Positions 15,393 to 24,049 of a stretch of DNA of 64,000 bases are shown piece after piece (the first letter of the stretch is position 1; each line of letters begins with the position of its first letter). The stretch spans positions 2,356,001 through 2,420,000 of the forward strand of contig NZ_OZ244781.1 of NCBI RefSeq assembly GCF_965219595.1. Reading direction: 5' to 3'. This DNA comes from Poriferisodalis sp022821985. Lineage in GTDB: Bacteria > Actinomycetota > Acidimicrobiia > Acidimicrobiales > Poriferisodalaceae. The position numbers and the translations under genes were made by a program. The notes under the pieces were generated by a model, which made no database searches, had not been told where the DNA came from, and worked only from the letters and a program-made list of their open reading frames with translations.

Positions 15393-15399
15393 GAAAATA

Positions 15400-16059
15400 A
15401 TGCCGGCGCGGAAGAGCGCCACCGCGAGCGACAGCCAGCCGTTGATCGGCGTTGTCGCGCTGCAGGGAGCTGCCGCCGAGCACGTTGCCGCCTTCCGGCG
15501 CGCCGGGGCCAGAGCTGTCGAGGTCCGCGTGCCCGCAGATCTCGACGGTGTCGATGCTGTGGCGCTCCCGGGCGGCGAGTCGACCACCATGTCGCACCTG
15601 CTCCGCACGAGCGGGCTGTTCGATGCGCTGTCTGAACGCCTGGCCGGCGGCATGCCGGCGTTCGGAACCTGCGCGGGAATGATCCTGCTCGCCGTCGATG
15701 TGCTCGACGGCCGCCCGGATCAACGCTGCTTCGGCGCCATCGATATCTCGGTGCGTCGCAATGCATTCGGCCGCCAAGTCGCCAGCTTCGAGGCGGAGCT
15801 CACCGCCGACGGCCTCGATGAGCCCTTCAAGGCGGTGTTCATTCGAGCACCGTGGGTGGAGCGTGCAGGCGACAGCGTGGAGGTGCTCGCTGAGATCACG
15901 CCCGCCTCGAACTCGTCGACCGACGGCGTCCCGTCGTCGGTGCCGGTGCTGTGCCGGTCAGGACCGATCCTGGTGTCGAGCTTCCACCCGGAGCTAACGG
16001 CCGACGACCGCATTCACCAGCTCTTCCTCGACATGGTCGGCGCATCCATGGCCCGCTGA
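15400..16059 (+). CDS. pdxT: Pyridoxal 5'-phosphate synthase, PdxT glutaminase subunit
   Basis: Glutamine amidotransferase that hydrolyses glutamine and channels ammonia to PdxS. 219 aa. Class I triad visible: nucleophile Cys in AFGTCAGMILLA, and His/Glu in SSFHPELT near the C-terminus. The oxyanion segment LPGGESTTM is also present, and the N-terminus PLIGVVALQGAAAEH is typical. ATG 15400 is chosen because upstream in-frame codons lie in repeat element B and read as low-complexity sequence. The 10-15 residues before PLIGVVAL are extra compared with typical PdxT. Confidence 0.94.
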   Translation: MPARKSATASDSQPLIGVVALQGAAAEHVAAFRRAGARAVEVRVPADLDGVDAVALPGGESTTMSHLLRTSGLFDALSERLAGGMPAFGTCAGMILLAVDVLDGRPDQRCFGAIDISVRRNAFGRQVASFEAELTADGLDEPFKAVFIRAPWVERAGDSVEVLAEITPASNSSTDGVPSSVPVLCRSGPILVSSFHPELTADDRIHQLFLDMVGASMAR

Positions 16060-16126
16060 GCGGCCGCGCCCGGCAGACTGTCGCGGCTGCACTGCCTGAT
16101 GGCAGGTCTCGTTCGGGAGGGGGTCT

Positions 16127-16915
16127 GTGTCTGGTCATTCCAAGTGGGCCACGATCAAGCACCGCAAGGGCGCTGCCGACAAGGCGCGCGGGAAGCTGTT
16201 CGCCAAGCTGATCCGCCAGGTCGAGGTGGCCGCACGCGAGGGCGGCGGCGATCTGGATGCCAACGCGACGCTGCGGACCATGTACCAGAAGGCACGCGAC
16301 AACTCGGTGCCGCTGGACACGATCGAACGCGCCATCAAGCGAGGCACCGGCGAGCTCGAGGGCGTGTCGTACGAGCAGGTCACCTATGAGGGCTACGCGC
16401 CGGGGGGCGTGGCGATGTACGTGGACGTGCTGACGGACAACCGCAATCGCACCGGGTCGGAGATCCGCAGCGTGTTCACCCGCGCCGGCGGATCGCTGGC
16501 CGAGCCGGGCGCGGTGGCGTGGCAGTTCGAGCGCAAGGGCGTGGTGGTGGTGCCCGCGGTCGAGCCGCAGCCCGACGGGTCTACGGCCGCAGGCACGGTG
16601 CCCGACGAAGACGAGTTGATCCTGGTGGCGCTCGATGCCGGCGCAGAGGACGTCGAGCAGGAGGGCGATACCTGGCGAGTCACCGCCGCTGCCGCCGACA
16701 CGATGGCGGTGCGCGAGGCGATTGAGGCAGCGGGCATCGCGGTGACCTCGGCCGACCTGACGTACGCGCCGCAGAACCTCATCGAATTGACCAGCGTGTC
16801 GGAGGCCAAGCAGGTCATGGCGGTGCTCGACGCGCTCGACGATCACGACGATGTGCAGGGCGTGTACGCCAATTTCGACATCAGCGATTCGCTGCTGGAG
16901 GCGATCGCCGGCTAG
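16127..16915 (+). CDS. YebC/TACO1-family protein
   Basis: 262 aa. The N-terminus SGHSKWATIKHRKGAADKARGKLFAKLIRQVEVAAREGG is the family hallmark, and the core KARDNSVPLDTIERAIKRGTGE, YEGYAPGGVAMYVDVLTDNRNRT and GGSLAEPGAVAWQFERKG complete it. Known roles in the family are transcription regulation and, more recently, relief of ribosome stalling at proline stretches. It is well placed to matter here because several proteins in the window carry Pro-rich tracts, though that link is inference. Starts at GTG 16127 after GGGAGGGGG. In actinobacteria it commonly stands between pdxT and ruvC, as here. Confidence 0.94.
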   Translation: MSGHSKWATIKHRKGAADKARGKLFAKLIRQVEVAAREGGGDLDANATLRTMYQKARDNSVPLDTIERAIKRGTGELEGVSYEQVTYEGYAPGGVAMYVDVLTDNRNRTGSEIRSVFTRAGGSLAEPGAVAWQFERKGVVVVPAVEPQPDGSTAAGTVPDEDELILVALDAGAEDVEQEGDTWRVTAAAADTMAVREAIEAAGIAVTSADLTYAPQNLIELTSVSEAKQVMAVLDALDDHDDVQGVYANFDISDSLLEAIAG

Positions 16916-16960
16916 GGCGGAGCGGTGTCACGCATACCCGGCTCGGACGGTGCCAAAGGC

Positions 16961-16966
16961 TACGGT
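16961..16966 (+). promoter_or_regulatory. -10 element (TACGGT) upstream of ruvC
   Basis: TACGGT lies 8 nt before the ruvC ATG, fitting a leaderless or nearly leaderless ruvCAB mRNA. Confidence 0.4.
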
Positions 16967-16974
16967 TCGTACTG

Positions 16975-17535
16975 ATGTTCGTATTGGGGATCGACCCGGG
17001 AATGTCACGCTGCGGGTACGGCGTGGTGGAGCAGATTCCCGCTGCTGGAACGCAGCGTGCCCGCACCGAAGCAGTCGCCCTGGGCGTCATCCGCACCGAT
17101 CCAGGAGAGCCGCACGCAGCGCGCCTGGCCACGCAGATGGGTGAGTTGCAGGCCCTCATCTCCGAATTCCAGCCCTCGGTGGTGGCCGTGGAGCGAGTCT
17201 TCTTCCAGGCAAATGCGCGCACTGCGATTGGAGTCGCGCAAGTGGCCGGGCTCGCCATGGCGGTGGCGGCCGCAGCAGGGCTGGAGGTGGTCGAATACAC
17301 GCCGACCCAGGTCAAGCAGGCCGTTGCGGGCTGGGGCGGGGCCGACAAGGACCAGATGAAGCGCATGGTTGCCGAGCTGCTCGCGCTGCCGGGGCCGCCT
17401 GAGCCAGCCGATGCCGCCGATGCGGCTGCGGTCGCGCTGTGCCACCTGTCCCAGGCTTCCTGGCACGGGGCGGCAACCCATGCCCGGGCGCGTGTGCTGC
17501 TGCCCGCTTCGGGCGCGGCGGCACCCACGTCGTGA
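16975..17535 (+). CDS. ruvC: Holliday-junction resolvase RuvC
   Basis: Dimeric endonuclease that cuts Holliday junctions in concert with RuvAB. 186 aa. Acidic catalytic residues are visible in VLGIDPGMSRCGYG (first Asp), VAVERVFFQANARTAIGVAQ (Glu) and the C-terminal PEPADAADAAAVALCH (paired Asp). The alanine-rich tail after this is longer than in E. coli. The gene ends in a GTGA overlap with ruvA, and a TACGGT hexamer is found 8 nt upstream of its ATG. Confidence 0.94.
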   Translation: MFVLGIDPGMSRCGYGVVEQIPAAGTQRARTEAVALGVIRTDPGEPHAARLATQMGELQALISEFQPSVVAVERVFFQANARTAIGVAQVAGLAMAVAAAAGLEVVEYTPTQVKQAVAGWGGADKDQMKRMVAELLALPGPPEPADAADAAAVALCHLSQASWHGAATHARARVLLPASGAAAPTS

Positions 17536-18149
17536 TCGGCTCAGTGCGCGGGCGCCTGCTCGACAAGGATCCCGGCGGCGAGCTGCTGATCGAGGCCGGC
17601 GGGGTGGGGTACCGCGTTGTCGTGGCGCCGTCCACGCTGGCCGGCGCCGGACCGGTGGGCGACGAGTGCTTCGTGTATGTACACCACCACGTGCGCGAGG
17701 ACGCTTCCGACCTGTACGGATTCGCCGAGCTCGACGAGCGGCGCTGTTTCGAGGCCCTGCTCAGCGCGCACGGCGTGGGCCCCGCGCTGGCGCTTGCCGT
17801 GCTCTCGCACCTGCCGCCCGACGAGCTGCGGCGCGCAGTGGCCGCCGACGACGCCGCGGCGCTGGAGCTGGTGCCCGGCATCGGCGCCAAGACGTCCAAG
17901 CGGATGGTGCTGGACCTCAAGTCGCGGCTCGGCGCGCCCGACGTTGCCGGCGCTGCCGCTGTGGCGGCGGCCGGCGACGGCGCAGGATCTGCGGTTGCGG
18001 AAGTGCGGGCCGCACTGAGTCAGATGGGATTCGCTCCGGTGGAGATACGTGAGGCAATGGCCGCCGTGACGATCGAGGCAGCACGCGATGCCGAAGCCGA
18101 CACCGGTGCCCTGCTGCGCGTGGCGCTGCAGGAGCTGGGTCCGCGATGA
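17532..18149 (+). CDS. ruvA: Holliday-junction branch-migration protein RuvA
   Basis: Tetrameric junction-binding subunit of the RuvAB motor. 205 aa, starting at the GTG that overlaps the ruvC stop: VIGSVRGRLLDKDPGGELLIEAGGVGYRV is the canonical domain I. The acidic-pin/HhH region reads ELVPGIGAKTSKRMVLDLKSRL. The C-terminal domain III (AVAEVRAALSQMGFAPVEIREAM...) binds RuvB. An Ala/Gly-rich hinge connects domains II and III. It stops in an ATGA overlap with ruvB. Confidence 0.94.
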   Translation: MIGSVRGRLLDKDPGGELLIEAGGVGYRVVVAPSTLAGAGPVGDECFVYVHHHVREDASDLYGFAELDERRCFEALLSAHGVGPALALAVLSHLPPDELRRAVAADDAAALELVPGIGAKTSKRMVLDLKSRLGAPDVAGAAAVAAAGDGAGSAVAEVRAALSQMGFAPVEIREAMAAVTIEAARDAEADTGALLRVALQELGPR

Positions 18150-19396
18150 GTGCTGGGGGAGCCCGCAGCGAGGGCTACCGGCGTGACGATTCGGGGGTGT
18201 CAGAACCGGGCCGGAGCGAGGTCACCGACCCAGCCCGCTCGGCGGTCGACGACGGCGATGCCGAGGCCTCGCTGCGACCGCGGTCGCTGGAGGAATTCGT
18301 CGGCCAGCCCGAGGTGCGAGAACACGTGGCCATCACGCTGCGGGCTGCGCTGGCCCGGGGCCAAACGCCCGACCATCTGCTGTTCGCCGGCCCGCCGGGC
18401 CTGGGCAAGACCACGCTGGCCGGCATCATCGCCGCCGAGTTGAACGCGGCTCTGCATCTGACGTCGGGCCCGGCGGTGGAGCGAGCCGGAGATCTCGCGG
18501 CAATCCTCACCAATCTGGCTGACGGCGATGTGCTGTTCATCGATGAGATCCACCGCCTGCCCAAGGTGGTCGAGGAAGTGCTGTACCCGGCCATGGAGGA
18601 CTTCGCGATCGACATCGTGCTGGGCAAGGGACCTGCCGCGCGCTCGATCAGATTCGAGCTGCCCCGCTTCACCCTGGTCGGCGCCACGACTCGCACCGGG
18701 CTGATCTCGGGACCGCTGCGAGACCGCTTCGGCCTGGTCGAGCGCCTCGACTACTACTCGACGGAAGATCTCACGGCGATTGTGGTCCGTGCGGCCGGGA
18801 TTCTGGGCGTGGACGTTGACGCTGAGGGGGCTGCGGAGATTGCTTCACGCAGCCGGGGCACGCCGCGGATCGCCAACCGGTTGCTTCGCCGGGTGCGCGA
18901 CTTCGCCGAGGTGCGCGCCAGCGGCGCCGTCGACGTGGCAGTAGCGCAGGAGGGGCTCGCAGCATTCGGCGTCGACGAGCTCGGTCTCGACAAGGTCGAC
19001 CGGGCGATTCTCGACGCTCTCGCTGTCACTCACGCCGGGCGACCGTTGGGGCTGTCGACGCTGGCGATCACCGTGGGCGAGCAGACCGAGACGGTGGAGG
19101 ACGTGTACGAGCCCTTCCTGATCCAGCGCGGGCTGCTGCAGCGCACGCCGCGGGGCCGCATCGCCACCGCAGCGGCGTATGCACATCTCGGCGTCGAGGC
19201 CCCGCCGTTCGCCGACCTCGCCGGGGCTTCCGTGGGCGGCGACGACATCACGCTGTTCGATGCGTCAGGGCGGGCGGCCGACGATGCCGCCGTCTCCCCT
19301 GAGCGGATGCAGCATCCCGCAGCAGAACCATCGGCCGCGCCAGCCGCCGAGCTGTCCGCCGACGCACCCGTGGAAATCGACGACTCAGCGTGGTGA
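18146..19396 (+). CDS. ruvB: Holliday-junction helicase RuvB
   Basis: AAA+ ATPase ring that drives branch migration. 416 aa, longer than the usual ~340 because of a polar head of about 40 residues and an Ala/Pro/Glu-rich tail of about 45. Walker A is LLFAGPPGLGKTTLAGIIA, Walker B is DVLFIDEIHRL, sensor-1 is LVGATTRTGLISGPLRDRFG with the arginine finger, and the C-terminal winged-helix block is GLSTLAITVGEQTETVEDVYEPFLIQRGLLQRTPRGR. ATG at 18146 overlaps the ruvA stop. Confidence 0.95.
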   Translation: MSAGGARSEGYRRDDSGVSEPGRSEVTDPARSAVDDGDAEASLRPRSLEEFVGQPEVREHVAITLRAALARGQTPDHLLFAGPPGLGKTTLAGIIAAELNAALHLTSGPAVERAGDLAAILTNLADGDVLFIDEIHRLPKVVEEVLYPAMEDFAIDIVLGKGPAARSIRFELPRFTLVGATTRTGLISGPLRDRFGLVERLDYYSTEDLTAIVVRAAGILGVDVDAEGAAEIASRSRGTPRIANRLLRRVRDFAEVRASGAVDVAVAQEGLAAFGVDELGLDKVDRAILDALAVTHAGRPLGLSTLAITVGEQTETVEDVYEPFLIQRGLLQRTPRGRIATAAAYAHLGVEAPPFADLAGASVGGDDITLFDASGRAADDAAVSPERMQHPAAEPSAAPAAELSADAPVEIDDSAW

Positions 19397-19472
19397 GCCT
19401 GCACGGCGCTGGGCGATCCGCGACGATTGGCGTCCGCTGGAGCGGCCCCGGCTGCTGAATTGCGAGCCGACG

Positions 19473-19478
19473 TAGCCT
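19473..19478 (+). promoter_or_regulatory. -10 element (TAGCCT) upstream of queA
   Basis: TAGCCT is 8 nt before the ATG at 19487, supporting that start and a leaderless transcript. Confidence 0.4.
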
Positions 19479-19486
19479 CCCCGCTG

Positions 19487-20794
19487 ATGAGCGCGTCGCG
19501 GCTGCGGATGGACGAGTTCGACTATGAGCTGCCGTCGTCGTCGATAGCGCACGTTCCTGCCGAGCCGCGCGACTCGGCCCGGCTGCTGGTTGACCCGGGG
19601 CCGTGCCGAGCACCCGAGCACCGGCACGTCACCGATCTCCCGTCGCTGCTCGGCCCCGGGGATCTGCTGGTGGTCAACGAGACCCGGGTGATGCCTGCCC
19701 GCCTGCCGCTGCGCAAGCGCACTGGCGGCGCGGCCGAAGTGCTGCTGCTCGAACCGCTCGGACGCCGGCCGTCGGGCAGCGACGCAGCCCACCCGAGGGC
19801 CGCCGCCCGAGCGACTGCTCCAGAGGGTTCCCGCAGGGCGACACTGCCGCCGCGCAGCGACGCGGGCTGGGCGGCGCTGGTGCGACCTTCCCGCCGGATT
19901 GCGAATGGGACGGTGCTGGTCTCCGAGCGAGACCCGAGCGTGCGAGTGGTGGTGGGCGAGCGTCTGGACCGCCAGCGCCGAGCTGTGAGTGTGCTCGTCG
20001 GCGAGACGCCGCTCGCCGATGTGTCGCAGGCTCGCTTGCTCGAACGGGCGGGGGAGGCGCCGCTGCCGCCCTACATCGACCCGGACATGGCTCGGGGCGC
20101 CATCGCCCAGCGACTTGGTGTCAATGCCGCCGACAGCGATGCTGCTCGGACGGCGCTGGCCGATCGCTACCAGACAGTCTACGCCCGCTCGGATGGTTCA
20201 GCCGCGGCGCCCACGGCAGGGCTTCACCTGACCGAACGCGTGCTGGACGCACTGCGCTCGAACGGCGTGAGCATCGCGACCGTCGATCTCACCGTCGGCC
20301 TGGCCACGTTCGCGCCGGTGACTGCCGAGCACGCCGATGAGCACGAGATGCACACCGAGCACTACCGGGTGTCAGCGCAGACGCTCGCTGCCTGCGCTGC
20401 GGCCGTGCGCGTCGTTGCGGTGGGCACTACCACCGTGCGCGCACTGGAGGCTGCGGCCCGCCAGCAGCGCGACCTGCGCGTGGCCAGCGCTAAGTGCACG
20501 CCCGAAGCGGCCTGCGCGCCGCCGGACGACCACGGCGACCGGCGCGGCCTGGCACCGACGGTCAGCAGCGACATCAGCGGCTCGACCGATCTGTTCCTGC
20601 GGCGGGGTGCTGAGTTCCTGCTGGTCGACGCTCTGCTTACCAACTTCCACCTGCCCCGATCATCCCTGCTGCTGCTGATCGACGCGTTCATCGGGCCGCG
20701 CTGGCGTGACCTGTACGAGACGGCGCTCGCGGACGGCTACCGCTTCCTGTCCTTCGGCGACGCGATGCTGCTCCGGCGGACACCGCCCTCGTGA
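19487..20794 (+). CDS. queA: S-adenosylmethionine:tRNA ribosyltransferase-isomerase QueA
   Basis: Transfers and isomerises the ribosyl group of SAM onto preQ1-tRNA to make epoxyqueuosine at position 34. 435 aa against about 345 for most QueA. Seen: MDEFDYELPSSSIAHVPAEPRDSARLLV, LLVVNETRVMPARL, APTAGLHLTE, FAPVTAEHADEHEMHTEHY, VVAVGTTTVRALE, and the C-terminal FLLVDALLTNFHLPRSSLLLLIDAF. Two extra stretches explain the length: about residues 90-125 (low-complexity Arg/Ala/Pro, between EVLLLEPLG and GWAALVRPSRR) and about residues 330-365 in front of DISGSTDLF. Start 19487 has a TAGCCT hexamer 8 nt upstream. Forms a queuosine pair with the next gene. Confidence 0.93.
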   Translation: MSASRLRMDEFDYELPSSSIAHVPAEPRDSARLLVDPGPCRAPEHRHVTDLPSLLGPGDLLVVNETRVMPARLPLRKRTGGAAEVLLLEPLGRRPSGSDAAHPRAAARATAPEGSRRATLPPRSDAGWAALVRPSRRIANGTVLVSERDPSVRVVVGERLDRQRRAVSVLVGETPLADVSQARLLERAGEAPLPPYIDPDMARGAIAQRLGVNAADSDAARTALADRYQTVYARSDGSAAAPTAGLHLTERVLDALRSNGVSIATVDLTVGLATFAPVTAEHADEHEMHTEHYRVSAQTLAACAAAVRVVAVGTTTVRALEAAARQQRDLRVASAKCTPEAACAPPDDHGDRRGLAPTVSSDISGSTDLFLRRGAEFLLVDALLTNFHLPRSSLLLLIDAFIGPRWRDLYETALADGYRFLSFGDAMLLRRTPPS

Positions 20795-20804
20795 GGCTGG
20801 CGAG

Positions 20805-22013
20805 ATGAGCGTTCCAGACAGCCCGCTGGCGTTCGAGCTGCTGGCGTCTGACGGCTCAGCTCGACGGGGACAGGTCACGACGGCCCGCGGGACCTTCCAG
20901 ACGCCGGTGTTCATGCCCGTGGGAACCCGTGGTGCTGTGATCCATCTCGACGCCACCGACTACGAGCACCTCGGCCTCGAGGTCGTGCTGGCCAACACGT
21001 ATCACCTGCTGGCGCGGCCCGGCATCGATGTGGTGGAAGCGCTCGGCGGGCTGCACGGATTCTCCGGCTGGGATGGCCATTTCCTCACGGATTCCGGCGG
21101 CTTCCAGATCATGTCCCTCGGCCGCCGTCCCGGCGGCGCAGATCAGCCCAGCCGCCGTCCCGGCGGTTCCTCTCAGGATGCGAAATCCAAGGTGGACGAC
21201 GAAGGCGTGACCTTCCGTTCGACCTACGACGGCGCCCAGATGCGGCTGACACCCGAAGATGCGGTCGATGCGCAGCGCCGCCTGGGATCGGACATCCAGA
21301 TGGCGCTCGACATCTGCCCCGAACTGCCCGCGCCACCCGACCAGGTGCGCGAAGCGACCGAACGCACCCACCTGTGGGCGGCCAGGGCCGCGGCGGCCAT
21401 GGGCACTGCGCGACGGGACGGGATCGCCGGTGGGCAGGCATTGTTCGGCATCTGCCAGGGCGGCATCGATCCCGGCCTCCGGCGCGGCAGCGCCGAGACG
21501 CTGGCGTCGATCGGCTTCGACGGGTACGGCATAGGCGGGCTGTCGGTGGGCGAGTCCCGCAGCGAGATGGGCCCGGCCCTGCACGCAGCGACCGAGGTGC
21601 TGCCTGCCGACCGGCCTCGCTACCTGATGGGCGTGGGCGACCCGGCCCGCATTGTCGATGCCATCGCCGCCGGAGTGGACATGTTCGACTGCGTACTGCC
21701 GAGCCGGCTCGGCCGCCATGGAACCGCGCTCACACCCCAGGGTCGCATCAACATTCGCAATGCCCGGTTCGCCCGCGACGCCACGCCCCTCGACACTCGT
21801 GAAGAAGGCGCCGACAGCCGCCCCAGGTCAGGCGCCCGCTTCAGCCGCGGCTATCTCCGGCATCTGATGAGCGTGAATGAGCCCACGGCCAGCCGCATCC
21901 TGACGCTGCACAACATCACGTTCCTCAACGACCTGGTGGCCGACGCACGAGCCGCCATCGAAGCCGGCCGCTTCAGCGCATTCCGTGAGCAGGTCAATGA
22001 AGTCTGGGGCTGA
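20805..22013 (+). CDS. tgt: tRNA-guanine transglycosylase lacking zinc-site cysteines
   Basis: Exchanges guanine-34 for preQ1 in tRNAs with GUN anticodons. 402 aa. Catalytic parts are present: LANTYHLLARPG, FLTDSGGFQIMSL (Asp96), FGICQGGID, YGIGGLSVGES, and the nucleophile region GVDMFDCVLPSRLGRHG. Two oddities are seen. Residues about 107-130 are an in-frame insertion built on two copies of a 16-bp palindrome. The zinc site is altered: where the family has CxCxxC between PLD and SRAYLRHL this protein has TREEGADSRPRSGARF with no cysteine, although the later LTLHN histidine remains. ATG 20805 starts 10 nt after queA. Function is probable from the queA linkage, but the missing metal site leaves doubt. 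Confidence 0.85.
   Translation: MSVPDSPLAFELLASDGSARRGQVTTARGTFQTPVFMPVGTRGAVIHLDATDYEHLGLEVVLANTYHLLARPGIDVVEALGGLHGFSGWDGHFLTDSGGFQIMSLGRRPGGADQPSRRPGGSSQDAKSKVDDEGVTFRSTYDGAQMRLTPEDAVDAQRRLGSDIQMALDICPELPAPPDQVREATERTHLWAARAAAAMGTARRDGIAGGQALFGICQGGIDPGLRRGSAETLASIGFDGYGIGGLSVGESRSEMGPALHAATEVLPADRPRYLMGVGDPARIVDAIAAGVDMFDCVLPSRLGRHGTALTPQGRINIRNARFARDATPLDTREEGADSRPRSGARFSRGYLRHLMSVNEPTASRILTLHNITFLNDLVADARAAIEAGRFSAFREQVNEVWG
21121..21166 (+). repeat. Two copies of a 16-bp palindrome inside tgt
   Basis: GCCGCCGTCCCGGCGG occurs at 21121-21136 and 21151-21166, exactly 30 bp apart, so the reading frame is kept (RRPGG twice). Each copy can fold on itself. It lies in the segment of Tgt that has no counterpart in standard family members. 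Confidence 0.7.
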
Positions 22014-22072
22014 GCCGCTGCTGGCGGAGGAAGCCCGGTACGCTGACCCGCCGTCACGCTGAGGGGTACGTC

Positions 22073-22387
22073 ATGGGTTCGATCATCATCCTCGTCGCAC
22101 TGTTCGCCATCATGTATTTCCTGATGATCCGGCCGCAGCGCAAGCGTGCCGCCGAGCGTGCCGCGATGCTGCGCGCTGCAGACATCGGCGACGAGGTCGC
22201 CACGGTCGGCGGGGTCATCGGCAAGATCGTGGCGGTCGAGGAGCCCGGCGAGGTGGTCTGCCTCGAGGTGGACAGCGATGTGGAGCTGCGGGTGCAACGC
22301 CGCGCCATCGGCGAGATCATCACGTCCGCCGGCGGCGGTGGCGCAGACGATCCGCCCGCATCGGACGGCGTCAACGAATCGGAATGA
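22073..22387 (+). CDS. yajC: Preprotein translocase subunit YajC
   Basis: Small inner-membrane partner of SecDF. 104 aa with one N-terminal span (SIIILVALFAIMYFLMIRPQRKR), the conserved RPQRKR stop-transfer segment and a cytosolic domain with DIGDEVATVGGVIGKIVAVE. The acidic/Gly-rich tail is ordinary. A GAGGGG ribosome site precedes the ATG. It heads the yajC-secD-secF cluster. Confidence 0.93.
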   Translation: MGSIIILVALFAIMYFLMIRPQRKRAAERAAMLRAADIGDEVATVGGVIGKIVAVEEPGEVVCLEVDSDVELRVQRRAIGEIITSAGGGGADDPPASDGVNESE

Positions 22388-22432
22388 TCCCGGCCGCAGC
22401 GCGCAGCGCAGGCATCGGCGCATTGGTCTGAC

Positions 22433-24049
22433 GTGCGCCGCTCGCAGATCGTCTCGCTCCTTCTCGCGATCCTGATCGGGTTCGGCTCGCTCGCGGGCGT
22501 GCTGGCCGCGGGCTGGGCGCCGGTGCTGGGCGTGCAGCTGCAGGGCGGCGTGGAGGTGCTGCTGCGGCCCACAGCCCCAGCCGACGATGAACAGCTCGAC
22601 CGTGCCATCGAGATCATCCGCTCGCGCGTCGATGCGCTCGGCGTGGCCGAGCCCGACATCACTCGCCAAGGCGAGCAGGTGGTGGTGCAGCTCCCCGGCG
22701 TCAAGGACAAGCAGCGTGCGGTGGACTTGGTGGGGCAGACAGCAGAGCTGCGGTTCCGGCCAGTGCTGCTGACGTTCAACCGCTTCGACGAGACCGAGCT
22801 CCGCTCTGCATTGGACCTCGCCAACGCTTACAACAGCGCGATTGCCGACGCCGCGGATGCCGAGAGCGAATCCGAGACGAGTGCAGACGACGAGCCGGCG
22901 CTCGACGGGGAAGCTGCCGATGACTCGCTGGGCGATTCACCGGCAGCTCTGGCCGACGGGCCCGAATCGGTCGAAGACCCTGAGATCATCGAGCCCGCAA
23001 CGGATGCGTCGGAGGCAGACGAACCCGATGAGATCGAGCCCGACGAGACGCTGGAGCTCACGCGGTCGGAGGACGACCTGGCAGAGCGGACGGTCGTGCT
23101 CACTGACCATGGCGAGATCGTGGGGTATGTGCTCGGCCCGGCTGAGCTCACCGGCGAAGCGGTCGCCGAGGCAGCGGCAACGTTCAACAACGAGTGGGTC
23201 GTCAATGTCGATCTCACCGACGAGGGCGCTGTCGGCTTCGACGAGATCGCTGCCCGCTACTTCGGCCAGCAGGTGGCCATCGTGCTCGACGGCGTCGTGG
23301 AATCTGCCCCGGTCATCCGGGCCACCGAATTCGGGGGCACGGCCGTCATCTCGGGCACGTTCGACGAGGACGGGGCACGCGACCTCGCTGTTGCGCTGCG
23401 CTTCGGCGCTCTTCCCGTGGAGTTCGTGCAGGACGATGTGCGCACCGTGTCGGCCACCCTCGGCGAGGGAACGCTGCGTGCGGGCGTGATCGCCGGCATC
23501 GTCGGGCTGATCCTCGTGGGCCTGTACATGCTGGCCTACTACCGGCTGCTCGGCATTGTGGCAGTGGCCAGCCTGGCCATCAGCGGGTCGGTGCTGTGGT
23601 CGCTCATCAGCTGGCTCGGCGAGAGCCGGGGCCTGGCGCTGACGCTGGCCGGCACTACCGGCATCATCGTGTCGATCGGCGTCCAGGTCGACTCGAACAT
23701 CGTCTATTACGAGCGGATCAAGGAAGAGGTGCGCCGCGGCAGGGCCGTGCGCTCGGCAGCCGATGCCAGCTTCAAGGGCGCCTTCATGACCATTGTGTGG
23801 GCCGACCTGGCGTCGCTCATCGGCGCGGGCGTGCTGTACCAGCTCACCAGCGGCACCGTACGCGGCTTCGCCCTGTATCTCGGGCTCGCAACGCTGATCG
23901 ACCTGGCAGTGTCGTACTTCTTCATGCGGCCGCTGGTGGTGTTCATCGCTCGACGCCTGGTGAATGAGGAACCGCGGCGCCTCGGCGTGCTGCCGACAGC
24001 CGACGGCGATGCCACCCCGGCAACGGTGCCGACAGGAGGCACATCGTGA
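22433..24049 (+). CDS. secD: Protein translocase subunit SecD with acidic insert
   Basis: RND-type membrane component that uses the proton gradient to finish Sec export. 538 aa from GTG 22433. One N-terminal span, LGVQLQGGVEVLLRP (P1 head start), AIEIIRSRVDALGVAEPDI, then five C-terminal spans from TLGEGTLRAGVIAGIVGLILVGLYML to FALYLGLATLIDLAVSYFFM. An Asp/Glu/Ser-rich stretch of about 90 residues (roughly 140-215) interrupts the periplasmic domain between the two conserved halves; similar acidic loops occur in other actinobacterial SecD. The TM4 proton-path motif reads SIGVQVDSNIVYYERIKEE, with the usual Asp kept. Overlaps secF by GTGA. Confidence 0.93.
   Translation: MRRSQIVSLLLAILIGFGSLAGVLAAGWAPVLGVQLQGGVEVLLRPTAPADDEQLDRAIEIIRSRVDALGVAEPDITRQGEQVVVQLPGVKDKQRAVDLVGQTAELRFRPVLLTFNRFDETELRSALDLANAYNSAIADAADAESESETSADDEPALDGEAADDSLGDSPAALADGPESVEDPEIIEPATDASEADEPDEIEPDETLELTRSEDDLAERTVVLTDHGEIVGYVLGPAELTGEAVAEAAATFNNEWVVNVDLTDEGAVGFDEIAARYFGQQVAIVLDGVVESAPVIRATEFGGTAVISGTFDEDGARDLAVALRFGALPVEFVQDDVRTVSATLGEGTLRAGVIAGIVGLILVGLYMLAYYRLLGIVAVASLAISGSVLWSLISWLGESRGLALTLAGTTGIIVSIGVQVDSNIVYYERIKEEVRRGRAVRSAADASFKGAFMTIVWADLASLIGAGVLYQLTSGTVRGFALYLGLATLIDLAVSYFFMRPLVVFIARRLVNEEPRRLGVLPTADGDATPATVPTGGTS

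Noticed and set aside
14422..15777. Long minus-strand open frame opposite pdxS
   Set aside because: Mirror frame of pdxS/pdxT; composition is that of antisense reading.
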